Of a DNA stretch of 64,000 bases, positions 48,566 to 58,000 are shown piece by piece; position 1 is the first letter of the stretch, and each line of letters opens with the position of its first letter. The stretch comes from JBGAJN01 sp044224905 (GTDB lineage Bacteria; Verrucomicrobiota; Verrucomicrobiia; Limisphaerales; JBGAJN01), in the NCBI GenBank assembly GCA_044224905.1, contig JBGAJN010000001.1, forward strand, positions 930,001-994,000. Direction: 5' to 3'. A program made the translations under genes and the position numbers. Below the pieces are notes generated by a model, which was not told where the DNA came from, made no database searches, and was given only the letters and a program-made list of their open reading frames with translations.

Positions 48566-48640
48566 GTAATCGGTGATCAGTTTTTGGTAATCAGTTGCTG
48601 TTCGGGCGTGACTGATCACTGAACACTGTTTACTGAATAC
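48566..48640. repeat. Imperfect palindrome, family 3, full copy
   Basis: Left arm 48566-48595 (GTAATCGGTGATCAGT …) and right arm 48608-48640 (… ACTGATCACTGAACAC …) are complementary with several mismatches. It occupies the 170-base gap before the nucleoside phosphorylase; nothing else is seen there. Confidence 0.5.
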
Positions 48641-48644
48641 ATCC

Positions 48645-49952
48645 GTGAACTTCCTCCCCCTCATCGAAGCCAAGCGCGATGGGCGGCAACTCACCGCCGC
48701 TCAAATCGAAGAGATCATCCGCGCGTTCACGTCCGGAAAAATCCCTGACTACCAGATGGCCGCCTTCCTCATGGCCGTCTTCTTCCGCGGCTTGAACGGC
48801 GAGGAAACCCGTGCGCTGACACTGGCGATGCGCGATTCCGGCGAGGTGCTGAAATTTCCCGCCGATCCGCGCCCGATTGTGGACAAGCATTCCACCGGCG
48901 GCGTCGGCGACAAGGTTTCGCTGCCGCTCGCGCCGTTGCTCGCGTGCCTCGGCTTTCGCGTGCCGATGATTTCCGGACGCGGCCTCGGCATTACCGGCGG
49001 CACGCTCGACAAGCTGGAATCCATTCCCGGCCTCACGACGCAGCTCGAACCCGCGCGGTTCGTGCGGCAGGTGCAGGAAATCGGCGTCGCGATGGGCGGC
49101 CAGACCGCGAACATGATTCCGGCGGACAAGTTGATCTATGCCTTGCGCGACGTGACGGCCACCGTCCCGAGCATCCCGCTGATCACGGCCTCGATTCTCT
49201 CCAAGAAACTCGCCGAGGGCCTGCAAGCGCTGATCATGGACGTGAAGTTTGGCGCGGCGGCGTTCATGCAGACGCAGGAGCAGGCGCGCGAACTCGCGGC
49301 GGCGATCGTCGCGCTGGCGAAGGATTGTTTCGTGAACACCCGCGCGCTGTTGACCGACATGGACACGCCGCTGGGCCGCGCGGCGGGCAACTGGCTGGAA
49401 GTGAAGGAATCCGTCGACTGCCTCGAAGGTCGTGGCCCGGACGACTTGCGCGATCTCGTGGTCGAATGCGCCGCGCAACTGCTTGTGCAGACGAGCCTGG
49501 CGGACGACATCGAAACCGCGCGCCGGCAAACGCTGAAGTGTCTGGCCTCCGGCGCCCCGCGTCTGAAGTGGGACGAAATGATCGTCGCGCAAGGCGCTGA
49601 TCTCGCCGCGTTCAATCGCAAGCTCACCCTCGACACCACTGCACCCGTGGTGGTGGAACTCGTTTCGGAGATGGACTGTTTCGTCGCCAGTTGCAACGCG
49701 AAGCTCGTAGGCGAAATCGTCCGTGACCTTGGCGGCGGACGGATGACGAAGGACTCGGTCATCAATCACGACGTCGGCATCGATCAGTTGGTGAAACCGG
49801 GTGAAGCGTTGGCGCGCGGTTCCGTGATGGCTCGTGTCCATGCAGCGACGGCGGATGAAGCGGAAGCGGCGCTGCGGCGACTGCGGACCGCGTTTGAATT
49901 CTCCACGGAGCCAGTGACGCTGGCGCCGTTGATTCGGGAAGTCGTTTCGTGA
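48645..49952 (+). CDS. Pyrimidine-nucleoside/thymidine phosphorylase
   Basis: A 435-residue cytosolic enzyme that splits uridine or (deoxy)thymidine with phosphate, releasing base and (deoxy)ribose 1-phosphate. It uses a GTG start at 48645. The family signature KHSTGGVGDKVSLPLAPLLA is present, with the anion-binding S/G residues, and the C-terminal PYNP domain (about 345-435, HDVGIDQLVKPGEALARGS) is complete. DeoA and Pdp cannot be told apart by eye, so no symbol is given. It lies between the fatty-acid genes and the GH57 gene and is followed by a palindrome. Confidence 0.9.
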   Translation: MNFLPLIEAKRDGRQLTAAQIEEIIRAFTSGKIPDYQMAAFLMAVFFRGLNGEETRALTLAMRDSGEVLKFPADPRPIVDKHSTGGVGDKVSLPLAPLLACLGFRVPMISGRGLGITGGTLDKLESIPGLTTQLEPARFVRQVQEIGVAMGGQTANMIPADKLIYALRDVTATVPSIPLITASILSKKLAEGLQALIMDVKFGAAAFMQTQEQARELAAAIVALAKDCFVNTRALLTDMDTPLGRAAGNWLEVKESVDCLEGRGPDDLRDLVVECAAQLLVQTSLADDIETARRQTLKCLASGAPRLKWDEMIVAQGADLAAFNRKLTLDTTAPVVVELVSEMDCFVASCNAKLVGEIVRDLGGGRMTKDSVINHDVGIDQLVKPGEALARGSVMARVHAATADEAEAALRRLRTAFEFSTEPVTLAPLIREVVS

Positions 49953-49974
49953 AGTGAATCGGACGGCTGATTAA

Positions 49975-50098
49975 GTGCCCGCGAAACACGCGAATCACCC
50001 GAAAAGGAACGGAACTCGGAGTGGTGGTTGTGGCAGTCGGTTGAGCGCGCGATTGAATGTTTTTGGCTTTTGCGTTCATTCGCCTGATTCGCGGGCAC
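49975..50098. repeat. Imperfect palindrome, family 1, copy D
   Basis: Left arm from 49975 (GTGCCCGCGAAACACGCGAA …) and right arm ending at 50098 (reverse complement GTGCCCGCGAATCAGGCGAA …). It is the longest copy and takes up half of the 247-base gap between the phosphorylase and the GH57 gene. Confidence 0.7.
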
Positions 50099-50199
50099 AA
50101 CTCCGGACTCTCCACCAAGTCGGTGCCGTTCGTCGCAAATCTTCTGCCGCAACTGACATTCCGCTTGTTGCCATGCCGTTCGCCCGTTAGTTGTTGATC

Positions 50200-51777
50200 A
50201 TGTCGCAAGGCTACCTCGCCATCGTGCTGCACGCGCACCTGCCGTTCGTGCGGCACCCTGAGCACGATAAATTTCTCGAGGAGAACTGGCTGTTCGAAGC
50301 CATCACCGAGACATACATCCCGCTGATCCAGGTCATGGACGGCTGGCTGCGCGACGGCATGAAGCCGCGGCTGACGTTAACAATGACTCCGCCGCTCTGC
50401 GCGATGTTGCTCGATCCGCTGTTGCAGGATCGCTACGTGCGGCATCTCAATGGGTTGATTGAACTCGCGGAAAAGGAAATCCACCGCACGCATTGGGACA
50501 AGGCGTACCGCGAACTCGCGTGGATGTATCACCACCGGTTCACGACGATTCGCGACACTTACTTTGCCTACGGACGGAATGTCGTCGGCGCGTTTCGCAA
50601 GCTGCAAGACCACGGCATTCTGGAAATCATCACGTGTGCCGCGACGCACGCGTTGTTGCCGCTGATGACCGATTCGCCGGAGTCGATCCGCGCGCAAATC
50701 CTCACGGCGCGGGATCACTATCGCGCCTGCTTCGGCATTGATCCGCGCGGCATCTGGCTGCCGGAATGCGCCTATGCCGAGGGCGTCGAGAAGGTTCTTC
50801 AGGAGGCGAACATCCGCTGGTTCATCACCGACACGCATGGTGTGCTGCACGCGCGCCCGCGTCCGCGTTATGGCGTGTTCGCGCCGATTTTCACGCCGAA
50901 TGGCATTGCGGCGTTCGGTCGCGATCTCGAATCCGCGCGGCAAGTTTGGAGCAAGCAGGAAGGTTATCCGGGCGATCCGCGTTACCGGGATTTCTACCGC
51001 GACGTGGGCTTTGATTTGGATTTCGATTACGTGAAGCCGTATTTGCCGTCGCCGGAAATTCGTGGCTTCACGGGAATCAAGTATCACCGCATCACGGGTC
51101 GCGAAGGGCAGAAGCAGATTTACGATCGCAAGGCGGCGCTGCAGGCGGTCGAAGAACATGCGAATCATTTTCTCTGGGCGCGTGTCGGGCAAATCCAGCA
51201 TCTCGCGGGCATCATGGATCGCCCGCCGATCCTCGTTTCGCCGTACGATGCCGAGCTGTTCGGTCACTGGTGGTATGAAGGGCCGGAGTTTTTGAACCTG
51301 GTGGTCCGCAAGGCGTATTACGATCAGACGGCGTTCCAGATGATCACGCCGCACGATTATTTGCAGAAGCAGCCGACGCAGCAGGTCGCCGAGCCGAGCC
51401 CGTCGAGTTGGGGTGAGGAAGGCTACTGGCGCGTTTGGCTTAACGACCAGAACGAGTGGATCTATCCGCATCTGCAAATCGCGCAGGAACGCATGACCGA
51501 GCTCGCGCGCCGCCATCCGAAAGCCGAGGGTCTGACCGCGCGCGCGCTCAACCAAGCCGCGCGCGAACTGCTCCTCGCGCAATCAAGCGACTGGCCGTTC
51601 ATTCTTCGCACCGGCACGAGCCCGGAATACGCGCGGAAACGGGTTAAGGATCATTTGCTCCGCTTCATCGCGCTGCACGAGCAGTTGACGTCCACGAAGA
51701 TCGACGAGCCGTGGCTGAAGCAGATCGAGTGGCGGGACAATATTTTCCCGGGCGTGAACTACCGGTATTGGGCGTGA
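50200..51777 (+). CDS. GH57 1,4-alpha-glucan branching enzyme-like protein
   Basis: A 525-residue cytosolic protein (ATG 50200; a TTG 9 bases upstream is possible). The first GH57 motif is LHAHLPFVRHPE, the nucleophile glutamate lies in GIWLPECAYAEG, and the acid aspartate in SPYDAELFGHWWYEG; a C-terminal helical DUF1957-like domain (about 410-525) follows. This is the layout of GH57 branching enzymes that form alpha-1,6 bonds in glycogen, though some members are 4-alpha-glucanotransferases. It suggests the bacterium stores glycogen. No other glycogen gene is in the window. It is convergent with the universal stress protein gene. Confidence 0.9.
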   Translation: MSQGYLAIVLHAHLPFVRHPEHDKFLEENWLFEAITETYIPLIQVMDGWLRDGMKPRLTLTMTPPLCAMLLDPLLQDRYVRHLNGLIELAEKEIHRTHWDKAYRELAWMYHHRFTTIRDTYFAYGRNVVGAFRKLQDHGILEIITCAATHALLPLMTDSPESIRAQILTARDHYRACFGIDPRGIWLPECAYAEGVEKVLQEANIRWFITDTHGVLHARPRPRYGVFAPIFTPNGIAAFGRDLESARQVWSKQEGYPGDPRYRDFYRDVGFDLDFDYVKPYLPSPEIRGFTGIKYHRITGREGQKQIYDRKAALQAVEEHANHFLWARVGQIQHLAGIMDRPPILVSPYDAELFGHWWYEGPEFLNLVVRKAYYDQTAFQMITPHDYLQKQPTQQVAEPSPSSWGEEGYWRVWLNDQNEWIYPHLQIAQERMTELARRHPKAEGLTARALNQAARELLLAQSSDWPFILRTGTSPEYARKRVKDHLLRFIALHEQLTSTKIDEPWLKQIEWRDNIFPGVNYRYWA

Positions 51778-51781
51778 GATT

Positions 51782-52705
51782 TTAGGAAGATGGCCGCACC
51801 ACTTCCACCGAGCATTGCGCCCGGGCGGCGACGGATGATGCGGTGCTGCCGATGAGAAAATGCTGGCCGTGTTGAAGGCCGCGTGCGCCGAGAAAAATCG
51901 TGTCCGCTTCCCAGTCTTCGGCGAATTTCAACAGCGCCTTTTTCGGATCGCCGTCGAAGATGTCGGTTTCGGCGGAGAGTTTGGCGTCGGCGAGCATCTT
52001 CGCGCTGTGTTCGACCACGCGGCAGACCCATTCGCGCGTTTCCTCGTCGCCTTGCTGGACCCATTGCGCGGCGTAAACACTCGGCCACGCCACGGCGGTT
52101 TCCATTTTCGGATCAATCACGGTGACGACGCGGAATTCTGCGGAGATCGGCCAACGGCGCTCGCAAACGGCGCGAACCGTCGCTTCGGAATCCGCAGAAC
52201 CGTCAACTGCGACGATGATGCGAAGGTTTTCGTGCGACTTTTTCTGGCGTTCGCGCGCGATGCGGACGGAGCAGGACGCTTCGCCGAGGGCTTTTTGGGA
52301 AACGCTTCCGAGGAAGAAGCGTTCCAGCGGGCTGTGGCTGTGCGCGCCGAGGACGATCAAATCCGCGCGCCAGCTCTCGGCGTGTTTGACGACACCCCAC
52401 GAAGGAGAATCGCCGTACGCAAACTCTTCGATTTTCCACATTGGAAAGAGCAAGCGCAACCGGGCGGCGGCACGACGGGCCAAGCTGCGACTGGCATCGA
52501 CGGCGGTTTGTGCTTGGGCGCGGGCTTTGCGAACGGCCGGCGGTGTGGTGGTGTCGTCAGCAGCAGCTGCATCCGGCGGAAGCCACACATCGGCGATGGA
52601 GATCACGCTGGCCTCGAGTTGATCAGGCAGGCCTGCGTGCGCGAGGTTTTCCAAGGCGACTTCGGCGCTCGACGAGCCGTCGTAGGCGAGGCAAATGCGT
52701 TTCAT
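51782..52705 (-). CDS. Double universal stress protein
   Basis: A 307-residue protein with two tandem UspA domains, about 1-150 and 160-305. Each begins with a strand and D-G-S (LAYDGSSSAEVAL; IVAVDGSADSEATV) and contains the ATP-binding G-x-x-G-x-x-x-x-G/S-x-x-S motif (LGAHSHSPLERFFLGSVSQK; LGARGLQHGQHFLIGSTASS), so both domains may bind ATP. Start 52705 is used; the frame is open upstream but reads arginine-rich. Such proteins help survive starvation or redox stress. It is the last gene of a minus-strand run with the yqjD/E/K-like membrane genes, 26 bases after the yqjK-like gene. Confidence 0.9.
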   Translation of the reverse strand: MKRICLAYDGSSSAEVALENLAHAGLPDQLEASVISIADVWLPPDAAAADDTTTPPAVRKARAQAQTAVDASRSLARRAAARLRLLFPMWKIEEFAYGDSPSWGVVKHAESWRADLIVLGAHSHSPLERFFLGSVSQKALGEASCSVRIARERQKKSHENLRIIVAVDGSADSEATVRAVCERRWPISAEFRVVTVIDPKMETAVAWPSVYAAQWVQQGDEETREWVCRVVEHSAKMLADAKLSAETDIFDGDPKKALLKFAEDWEADTIFLGARGLQHGQHFLIGSTASSVAARAQCSVEVVRPSS

Positions 52706-52731
52706 GGGTTGATGCCGGTTGGCTCCGCGAG

Positions 52732-53052
52732 CTACGGCTGCGGCTCGTTGCGTTGCCGGAAGTTCTTCCAGAGCTTGAGAGCTTGTCGGCCGACGCTCCA
52801 TGCCGAGGAGATTTTGGAAACCATGCCGACCGGTCCGCCCCAGCCGCGCGCGACGAGAAAGCCCGCGACGGGTGCGATGAATTTTAGGTAGGGACTCGCT
52901 TTGGTGACGACGTCCGCGCCGATTTCGACCCACACGAGCTTCGCCCGCAGGTGCTCGCAATCGTGCATGAGCGTACGGCGATTGGCGTCGCTGATCGCCA
53001 TGAGCAACGCTTTGTGCGCTTGGAGGCGTTTTAGTTCTTCACTTTGAAACAT
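52732..53052 (-). CDS. YqjK-like small protein
   Basis: A 106-residue protein with a charged N-terminal helix (LKRLQAHKALLMAISDANRR) and a C-terminal hydrophobic stretch (APVAGFLVARGWGGPVGMV) followed by SAWSVGRQALKLWKNFRQ. This arrangement is like E. coli YqjK, which is encoded after yqjD and yqjE, as here. Its start (53052) overlaps the end of the YqjE-like gene by 22 bases, showing tight coupling. The similarity is by gene order and layout, not by a strict motif. Role unknown; membrane stress is the usual context. Confidence 0.6.
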   Translation of the reverse strand: MFQSEELKRLQAHKALLMAISDANRRTLMHDCEHLRAKLVWVEIGADVVTKASPYLKFIAPVAGFLVARGWGGPVGMVSKISSAWSVGRQALKLWKNFRQRNEPQP

Positions 53053-53417
53053 TCGCGGTCCCTTTTGAGTTCCTCAAGCGTGCCTGCGAATGGCTTGGGG
53101 CCTTGCAGGCGCTTCTTCAATGCGACTGCTGCGGCAAGTGTTCCGCCGAGGTAAGCAACGCAGAGTGCTACGAGAGCAATCCATCGCCACTGCGCGGGCA
53201 ACAGGTAGATCACTGTGGCGGTGACCATGATCACGCTCATCAAGCCGAAGACCACGGCCGCTGCAGCGAGGATAAGCAGTTCGATGACGCGACACTTTTC
53301 CTCCTGCAGTTCGACCGTGAAGAGTTCGACGCGGTTCGAGACGATGGAGAGCAGGGTTTCGCCCAGCTGCTTCACCGAATCGAACAAACCGCCACCGGAG
53401 GGTGGTGAATCGCTCAT
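53031..53417 (-). CDS. Phage holin family/YqjE-like membrane protein
   Basis: A 128-residue protein with an amphipathic N-terminal region (SVKQLGETLLSIVSNRVELF), two closely spaced transmembrane segments (LLILAAAAVVFGLMSVIMV and WIALVALCVAYLGGTLAAAV) and a charged tail. This is the PF07332 'holin superfamily III'/YqjE layout. Despite the name there is no phage context, and chromosomal members are thought to act at the inner membrane with YqjD. It lies 3 bases after the YqjD-like gene and overlaps the YqjK-like gene, so all three should form one transcript. Confidence 0.8.
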   Translation of the reverse strand: MSDSPPSGGGLFDSVKQLGETLLSIVSNRVELFTVELQEEKCRVIELLILAAAAVVFGLMSVIMVTATVIYLLPAQWRWIALVALCVAYLGGTLAAAVALKKRLQGPKPFAGTLEELKRDRECFKVKN

Positions 53418-53420
53418 GCG

Positions 53421-53717
53421 TTACTTGCGGGTAACGAGGACGCCGATCAACAAGCCAACACCAAACGCGACGCCGATCGATTGATACGGATGTTCGCGGA
53501 TGACTTTGTCGGTTGCTTTGGCACCAGCGATCGCTTTTTCCTCGAGGCGTTCGCAAGTTTCCTTCGCGGAGTCGATGGCAGAACTGACTTTGGCGCGCAT
53601 TTCGCGGGCTTTGTCGCTCGCGTCGCCGGCGGTGGCTTTGAGCAAATCCTGACCGTCACGGACAATCAGCTTTAGATCGCGGATCAATTGGTCAACACTA
53701 TCAGCGGTGGCACTCAT
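53421..53717 (-). CDS. DUF883/YqjD-like membrane-anchored protein
   Basis: A 98-residue protein: a long charged helix (residues 5-70, with DSAKETCERLEEKAIAGAK) and a C-terminal membrane anchor (SIGVAFGVGLLIGVLVTRK), preceded by the family H-P-Y-Q-S motif (REHPYQSIG). E. coli members YqjD and ElaB bind ribosomes at the inner membrane in stationary phase. It is the first gene of the yqjD-yqjE-yqjK-like run and has a near-consensus promoter about 100 bases upstream, which fits a regulated stress operon. Confidence 0.85.
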   Translation of the reverse strand: MSATADSVDQLIRDLKLIVRDGQDLLKATAGDASDKAREMRAKVSSAIDSAKETCERLEEKAIAGAKATDKVIREHPYQSIGVAFGVGLLIGVLVTRK

Positions 53718-53826
53718 AATTTTCCCTTTCCTTGCGGTTTATGTTTTTGTCTTCCGAGCGGAGCCGTCACAACGGTGGCGGACTTCCGGTTCTCATAGTT
53801 CTCTTGAACAGAACGTTATGTCGGCA

Positions 53827-53855
53827 CATTAAGCGGGCTCCCCGGTTCTTGTCAA
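53827..53855 (-). promoter_or_regulatory. Strong candidate promoter for the yqjD-like operon
   Basis: Minus strand: TTGACA (53855-53850), 17-base spacer, TTAATG (53832-53827). The -35 is perfect. The leader to the start at 53717 would be about 100 bases. Confidence 0.55.
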
Positions 53856-53891
53856 AGTTCGCCCGCTAGTTGGGCGCGTGGCCCGCACTGC

Positions 53892-54344
53892 TTAGACGCG
53901 TCCGCGGAGACGATAAATCAGAAGAAAAACAAATCCGCACGTCGCGATGACGTAAAAGAGCGGGAACAGCCAGCGGAACTTCGGCAGCCGAGTGAGCGCA
54001 CCGCGAGCGTCGAGGGCCGGCATGTAAAGTTGCATCCCGGCGTCATTCACCATGTGTTCGATGTTCTGAAGGCATTGTTCCAATTCGGCCTTTAATCGCA
54101 ACGTCGTGAGCAGTCCGATCGCTGAAAAGATGCACAGAAATCCCAGCAGCGAAATCTCCAGCACGAACTCTCCACGCACACTGTGAATGAGAGAAAGCAC
54201 GCCTGCCGCGACGATGGCGTAAATGTTCGTAAACGAGAGTCGCTCGTTTTTGATAAGGCGGACGTTCTCCCAGTTCTGCCGAAAAACTTGAATGAACACC
54301 ATGCTGTTGGGGTCTGTCTGCGATTGCGAAGTGTTCATGACCAA
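53892..54344 (-). CDS. Hypothetical membrane protein
   Basis: About 150 residues (ATG 54344; ATG 54338 also possible). Two hydrophobic segments pair in the middle (IYAIVAAGVLSLIHS and LEISLLGFLCIFSAIGLL) and a third is C-terminal (LFPLFYVIATCGFVFLLIYR), separated by a helical loop (LKAELEQCLQNIEHMVND). The N-terminal 40 residues are soluble and basic (RQNWENVRLIKNERLSFTN). The layout resembles SLATT-type or other small membrane effector proteins linked to stress or defence, but no clear motif is present. It is isolated between the yqjD-like operon and the long gene-free region. Family unknown. Confidence 0.6.
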   Translation of the reverse strand: MVMNTSQSQTDPNSMVFIQVFRQNWENVRLIKNERLSFTNIYAIVAAGVLSLIHSVRGEFVLEISLLGFLCIFSAIGLLTTLRLKAELEQCLQNIEHMVNDAGMQLYMPALDARGALTRLPKFRWLFPLFYVIATCGFVFLLIYRLRGRV

Positions 54345-55030
54345 CTCAACATTCCAGAATAGATGGAGTAAAGCTCTACGAATGCTGTGGAACTGCGAGC
54401 CTTTTTTGCGAAGTGGCTGCTAACCCTGCAGACGCTCTGGTACAAATTTGCCCGCAACAGAAGACGTGGCGCGAAGAATTGGTGATCCCTTGAGCTGTGT
54501 CCGCCGAGGGGTTCGGTCCTAAGCCACGCTCCACCCTCACCCCGATGTGAACGCGCGCTTGCCAAAAATTCGGGATGTTCAGGTGCGTTCAATTGCGCAG
54601 GTTTCCTCAACTGCCCAAATTGCTTAAAAGCCAATTCATTCGTTGTTCGGTGCTTCGACGGGGAAAAGCACCCAATTAACGCCAAAAACCAGCCGAAGAG
54701 TCGACTTGAGCGGTCGCTCGGTGAAAACAACCACGTGAACAGCTCAAAAGTTCCAGAATTTGCCCGAGACATCCGACATTGCGCCCATTTCTGGTGTTTC
54801 GGAACCCCGTGAGAGGCTCGAAAATCTCCCTCAGAATTTAACCAAAATTCTACAAAACCCTCAAAATCCCAACCGGTGACGAATTGTTGGACTTGCGACC
54901 GAATCAAGTGCCTCGAATTCAGACAAATGTTCAAAAAAATATTGACTCTGCTGGTGCAATGTTCTTAAATCCGCGAGTAAATCAGACAACTTTGAACAAC
55001 CCAATGGTGCCGAAACCACTGTTTAAGCCT
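54345..55030. other. Long region without a supported gene
   Basis: The 686-base stretch between the small membrane gene and the PEP-CTERM gene. A minus-strand open frame of 199 codons (54335-54934) crosses it but has no recognisable domain, no signal and an odd composition, and is rejected. Composition is more AT-rich toward 54900-55000, where a strong promoter is found (54942-54970). No palindrome family copy, tRNA or clear hairpin was seen. It could hold control sites for the surface-protein gene. Confidence 0.5.
54942..54970 (+). promoter_or_regulatory. Strong candidate promoter for the PEP-CTERM gene
   Basis: TTGACT (54942-54947), a 17-base spacer and TTAAAT (54965-54970). Transcription would start near 54977, about 55 bases before ATG 55031, which argues against the longer reading from 54884. 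Confidence 0.55.
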
Positions 55031-58000
55031 ATGAAATCTCGAATCTTAACGCCCGCGCGTAGTGCTGTCGCCGCTCTCGCTTGTGTCGCTGCGCTTGCGT
55101 CGAATGCTCCAGCGCAAACAACCAACAGTTGGGTTAATAACAACAGCGGTGTGTGGTCGGATTCGTTGAACTGGACCAATCCACCAACCGATGGGGCTGC
55201 CTACGCCACAAACCTGCTCCGGTTCTCGGGCAGCACCAACTACTTTTCGACGAACGATTTCACCACTTCGGTTCCATTCCAGTTGTTTGGAATCGTGTTC
55301 AACAACGTTGGTGCCGCGACAAACGGCAACGCGGTGAACTTGTCCGGTGGTGCGCTTCAGTTTTTAGCGAACGGTTCAGTCACTCCGTTTATTACCAATC
55401 AAGGCATTTCGGCTGTCAACATTGGTAATGACATTGACATTAGCGCGACCAATCTGACCTTTGGTGGTAACGGTGGTATTCTGACCGTTGGTGGTGTGAT
55501 TAGCGGTGCGGCCAATGTGACCAAGGCTGGCAGTCACACCAACGTCTTCACGATGCAAAACACCTACTCTGGCGATACTGTGATTCAGGCCGGTTTGCTG
55601 CGTGGCATTGTGACCAACAACAACAGCACTGTGTTTGGAACAAGTTCCACTATTCGCCCGCAAGGTGGTACGGTTGCCTTCTTGACGGATACTACCAATG
55701 TGACTCTGGGCTTGGGTTCCGGTTACAATGTTGTTCAAGCCTCGGGTAACAATGGTGTGATCCTTGTGGATCGTCTCACCACTGCTACGTCCAACCTTGT
55801 ATTCCGCCTGAACACGGCAACGGTAACTAATTCGTCACTCGGAATCACGGCGAACAATGGCAGTCAATTAATCTTTGACGGTGCAACCTCGGTTGGTGGA
55901 ACTGCGGCAGTATTCAATGTTACAGCGGGTCTGGCCTCTTTGAATGGCGCGATTTCTGAACTAAATGCGAACACTGCGTTCCGCAAAATCGGCGGTGGTC
56001 GCTTGGCGATCACCAATGGATTGATTCCTGCATACACAGGTCTGACCCTTGTGGATGCTGGTCAGTTGCAGGTAAATTCAACGGTAGCTGCTCCGTCGCC
56101 CCTCCCGGGAACCGATATTTATCTTCGTGGCGGCACGATCGAATTCCGTACCACTAACAGCCAAGTTGTTGGTCCGGGTGCTGGCTATAATTTTATGGTG
56201 ACTGCAAACGGTTCGACCATTAATTCAGACCGCATTCCGACTAGTCTCGCGAGCAGTGGGACAAACACAATTGTTCTCAACAACATCACCTTTGCGCCAA
56301 ACAGTGTTGGTTTGGGTGTGGCGCTCACTTCGGTTGGCACCAATCTGACCTTCACAACTGGAAGCAGTAATACAATTCGGGTTGTTGGCACGACGACGCT
56401 TGCCACAAATACGCAATTGTCTGTTGGTGGTTTGACAATCATTGACGGGTTGATTACCGACACCAATGGAGGTTTGGGAACGCCCTTTAGCCTGCGTAAA
56501 ACTGGCGCTGGCCGTTTGTTTATCACGAACACTGCTGTCAGCAACCTCTACGCTGGTGGAACGATCGTTGAACAGGGCTTCCTCCAAGTAAATGCGACCT
56601 CCAACAACCCGGCAAATTTGGGATCGGGTAATCTCACCCTCCGTGGTGGCACCTTAGAAATCCGCACGACCAATAGTCAAGCCTTTGGTCCGGGCGCTGG
56701 TTACGCTGTTACAGTAATTACGAACTCGACGATCAGCGTTGACCGATTTGGAACTGCGGCTACCGGAAACAACATTGACCTCGGTCCGGTTACTGTGAGT
56801 CAGGTTAGCACTACGGCGACAACGCTCACAATTAACGGTGCGAATGCTTACACTCTCCGTGTGCCTTCAATCAGCTTCAATACCAATCTTACGCTGGCTA
56901 TTGCTGCTACGAACCTGATTGTTACTGGATCGCTTGCTGAGTCGGGTGGCAGCTTCAGTTTGACGAAAACCGGTGTTGGTCGCTTGACGCTAACGAACGG
57001 TGTTGATCAGTCCTACACTGGTGGAACGTTCATCAATGGTGGCTTTGTGCAGGTTAGTGCGGTAACGAACAATCCGCAACCGCTTGGAACTGGCATCGTT
57101 GGTCTAAACGGTGGAACCTTAGAATTGCGCTCAGATCTTAACACAACGTGGGGCTCGGGTTTGGGCTACAATCTCCGCGTTACCAACGGCGGTGGCACCG
57201 TTGACTTAAACCGAATCAATACCACTGGTGGATCCAACGTATTCTTTGTCAACAATATCGAAATCACTACCAATACCGGAACGTTGACCGTTACTGGGAA
57301 TAACAGTGATGTGTTAATGCTCAACGGTTCGGTTGTCGGGAGTGTCTCGGGTGTGCCGCAATACACCCTGAGCAGCAGTGCTGCGAACAATGTCATCTCC
57401 AACAACATCATTCAAATCACTGGTAATGGTGCCTTGGTCTTCACAAATCAGTTTACGTTCAAGGGGAGCAACTCGGTTTCTGGTCTTCGGATCTTGGATA
57501 CGACCACGTTCGCCGATTCTGTAACGGATCATATCTTAAACACTCCGGCGGGCACGCTCATCTTCGCCGGTGCAGTGACAAATGACGGTGTCAATCCCAT
57601 TACATCGTTTACCCACGTCGGCGGTGGTACCGCAGTGTTCAGCAACACGGTTACGCTCGGCACCGCGACCAGGGTGACTAACAATGCTGGTGCAATGCAA
57701 TTTTTCGGAACAAACAACGTGATGGTTGCGCCGACCATCAATGCAGGTTCAATCTTGGGTAATGGTGGACAGGCTCAAAATAACGAACCCTTTGGTAAGG
57801 GGCCGATCATCATCAATGGCGGAACCGTCCAGTATCGCACCGACAACTCGAACAACCTGACTATCGGCGCGGGTGCTGGCTATACCAACATCGTAAACAG
57901 CAATGCGACGATTAACGTAGATCGCACGTTTGCTGCTGGGGCCAGTGATACAATCCGCATTGGTGAATTGCAGATTAACAGTTCGCGCTTGGCTATCACT

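Noticed and set aside
51860..52891. 343-codon plus-strand open frame
   Set aside because: Antisense shadow of the double universal stress protein gene.
53031..53417. Prophage holin
   Set aside because: No lysis, capsid or integrase genes nearby. The gene order fits the chromosomal yqjD-yqjE-yqjK set instead.
54335..54934. 199-codon open frame on the minus strand
   Set aside because: No recognisable domain, signal or sensible composition. It overlaps the small membrane gene at one end and the PEP-CTERM promoter region at the other.
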